This document shows, in pieces, positions 5,138-5,640 of a stretch of 5,640 nt of DNA. Source of the DNA: Treponema sp. (GTDB taxonomy: Bacteria > Spirochaetota > Spirochaetia > Treponematales > Breznakiellaceae); assembly GCA_031281685.1 (NCBI GenBank), contig JAITFA010000215.1:1-5640 (forward strand), in the 5' to 3' direction. The notes under the pieces were generated by a model. That model was not told where the DNA came from, ran no database searches, and saw only the letters and a list, made by a program, of their open reading frames with translations. How positions within the stretch are numbered: position 1 is the first letter of the stretch; every line of letters starts with the position of its first letter. The position numbers and the translations under genes are program-made.

Positions 5138-5407
5138 ACCAGGGTAAAACCTGCCTCCACCGGTAAGCCTCATATTCTTCAAGGCGCATCAGTGGGTGTC
5201 AGAGACATCGACGGCTATCCATCAAGTCGTAGCTTATCTCCGCTTTCGGTTCGGGGGGCGACGACATTTTGCCAGCCATGTCTGGCAAAATGTGCCGGAG
5301 CAACGGCGTAGGAATGGAGCGTAGCGGAATGACCTAGCCGTTGCGGAGGCCGAGCCGCCTACTGGCGGCGAAGCGTAAACAGACCTGTTATGCGCAGTAA
5401 AAACCAT
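5138..5407. other. Structured intergenic region without a convincing gene
   Basis: No open frame here has a start with ribosome site and a recognisable product. It holds one exact copy of the 14-nt GGTGTCAGAGACAT motif (5195-5208) and a chain of hairpins: ACATTTTGCCAG / CTGGCAAAATGT (5264-5275 / 5282-5293, perfect 12 bp, 6-nt loop); CAACGGC-g-TAGG / CCTA-GCCGTTG (5301-5312 / 5333-5343, 11 bp with one bulge); GCCGCC-TACT-GGCGGC (5354-5369); and a weaker one at 5373-5393. Phrases such as GGAGCGTAGCGGAATGA look like repetitive intergenic sequence. It could be a palindromic repeat cluster, an RNA gene or decayed mobile DNA; no promoter was identified. Confidence 0.5.
5264..5293. repeat. Perfect 12-bp inverted repeat
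   Basis: ACATTTTGCCAG and its exact reverse complement CTGGCAAAATGT around the loop CCATGT. No T-run follows on either strand, so it is not a standard terminator. It is the strongest element of the intergenic hairpin chain. Confidence 0.65.
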
Positions 5408-5435
5408 TTGCTACAACTATGTTAGCAATTTTTTT
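5408..5435. terminator. Hairpin plus T-run, possible bidirectional terminator
   Basis: TTGCT (5408-5412) / AGCAA (5424-5428) with inner AAC (5415-5417) / GTT (5421-5423), a 2-nt bulge and loop TAT. On the plus strand seven T residues follow directly (5429-5435). On the minus strand the same hairpin is followed by ATGGTTTTT and contains the TAG stop of the minus-strand gene, so it may end that gene too. The stem is short and AT-rich. Confidence 0.45.
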
Positions 5436-5640
5436 AAGTTATTTATGGATTCTTCATAAATTTTTGTCTCAAGCAGCTTTAAACTCTCTACCATTCTCTC
5501 ATACTCTTCACATCTCATGGCAATTGCCCGTATCATTGCTTGTCCAAGTTCCGAATTTTGAACATATATAATGCTGTTTTCACTGGTAAAACCGGATATT
5601 CCCGTAAACCTTTCGTTTATTATTATCGGTTTCAAAAAAC
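5417..5640 (-). CDS. C-terminal end of an unrecognised protein (5' end outside window); perhaps glycosyltransferase-like
   Basis: The frame is open from the right edge to a TAG at 5417-5419, giving about 74 residues. The only candidate start in view is a TTG at 5635; the frame stays open beyond it (AAA = Phe on this strand), so a longer gene cut by the edge is more likely. Seen: a beta-like start KPIIINERFTGISGF, a short strand IIYVQ, then NSELGQAMIRAIAM and EEYERMVESLKLL, ending in a helical, lysine-rich SINNLKKLL. This 'KP-I-I ... strand ... helix pair' layout loosely recalls the C-terminal end of GT-B glycosyltransferases, but no diagnostic motif is present and I do not recognise the family. 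It is clearly more AT-rich than all other genes here, which may mean transfer or a surface-polysaccharide type locus. Confidence 0.55.
   Translation of the reverse strand, partial: FLKPIIINERFTGISGFTSENSIIYVQNSELGQAMIRAIAMRCEEYERMVESLKLLETKIYEESINNLKKLLT

Noticed and set aside
5045..5311. 88-codon plus-strand open frame running from rbr through its terminator
   Set aside because: It starts inside rbr, crosses the terminator hairpin and T-run, and has no plausible protein features.
5138..5407. CRISPR array or insertion-sequence remnant
   Set aside because: No regularly spaced direct repeats, no transposase fragment and no paired terminal inverted repeats with target duplication.

Overview
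The window (about 51-52% GC by eye, apart from an AT-rich right end) looks like the chromosome of an anaerobic, amino-acid-prototrophic bacterium. Evidence: a rubredoxin-first ('reverse') rubrerythrin directly downstream of a PerR/Fur-family regulator, typical of anaerobes that detoxify peroxide and oxygen, beside two arginine-biosynthesis genes and a PHP-type histidinol phosphatase. A gut or sediment spirochaete (Treponema-like) or a clostridium-like anaerobe would fit, but this is an impression and not a phylogenetic result.

Layout. 1-948 (+): C-terminal two thirds of asparaginyl-tRNA synthetase (asnS), cut by the window edge. It converges on an arginine pair on the minus strand: argB (acetylglutamate kinase, 3034-2252) followed after an 88-bp gap by argD (acetylornithine aminotransferase, 2163-1006). 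The gap carries a tandem 14-nt repeat and a possible separate argD promoter. Divergent from argB is a PHP-family histidinol-phosphatase gene (3080-3964, +). Its last codons contain a good sigma70-type promoter and a perfect 27-bp palindrome that evidently belong to the next gene, perR (3985-4443, +). After a 101-bp spacer with a strong hairpin comes rbr (4545-5084, +), closed by a clear intrinsic terminator (5106-5137). 5138-5407 has no convincing gene but a run of hairpins and one copy of the 14-nt repeat. The last ~220 bp are AT-rich and hold the 3' end of an unrecognised minus-strand gene.

How it works together. argB and argD catalyse steps 2 and 4 of arginine synthesis. perR and rbr form a likely oxidative-stress unit: the 27-bp palindrome has the 7-1-7 geometry of Fur/PerR boxes and covers the predicted transcription start of perR, and an identical half-site (TTAGGAAT) recurs just upstream of rbr. 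The regulator has an arginine where Bacillus PerR has a regulatory metal-ligand histidine, so its sensing chemistry may differ. No mobile element, CRISPR array, tRNA or rRNA is visible, and no clearly new multi-gene system. The items most worth following are the operator/regulator pair and the structured intergenic region.
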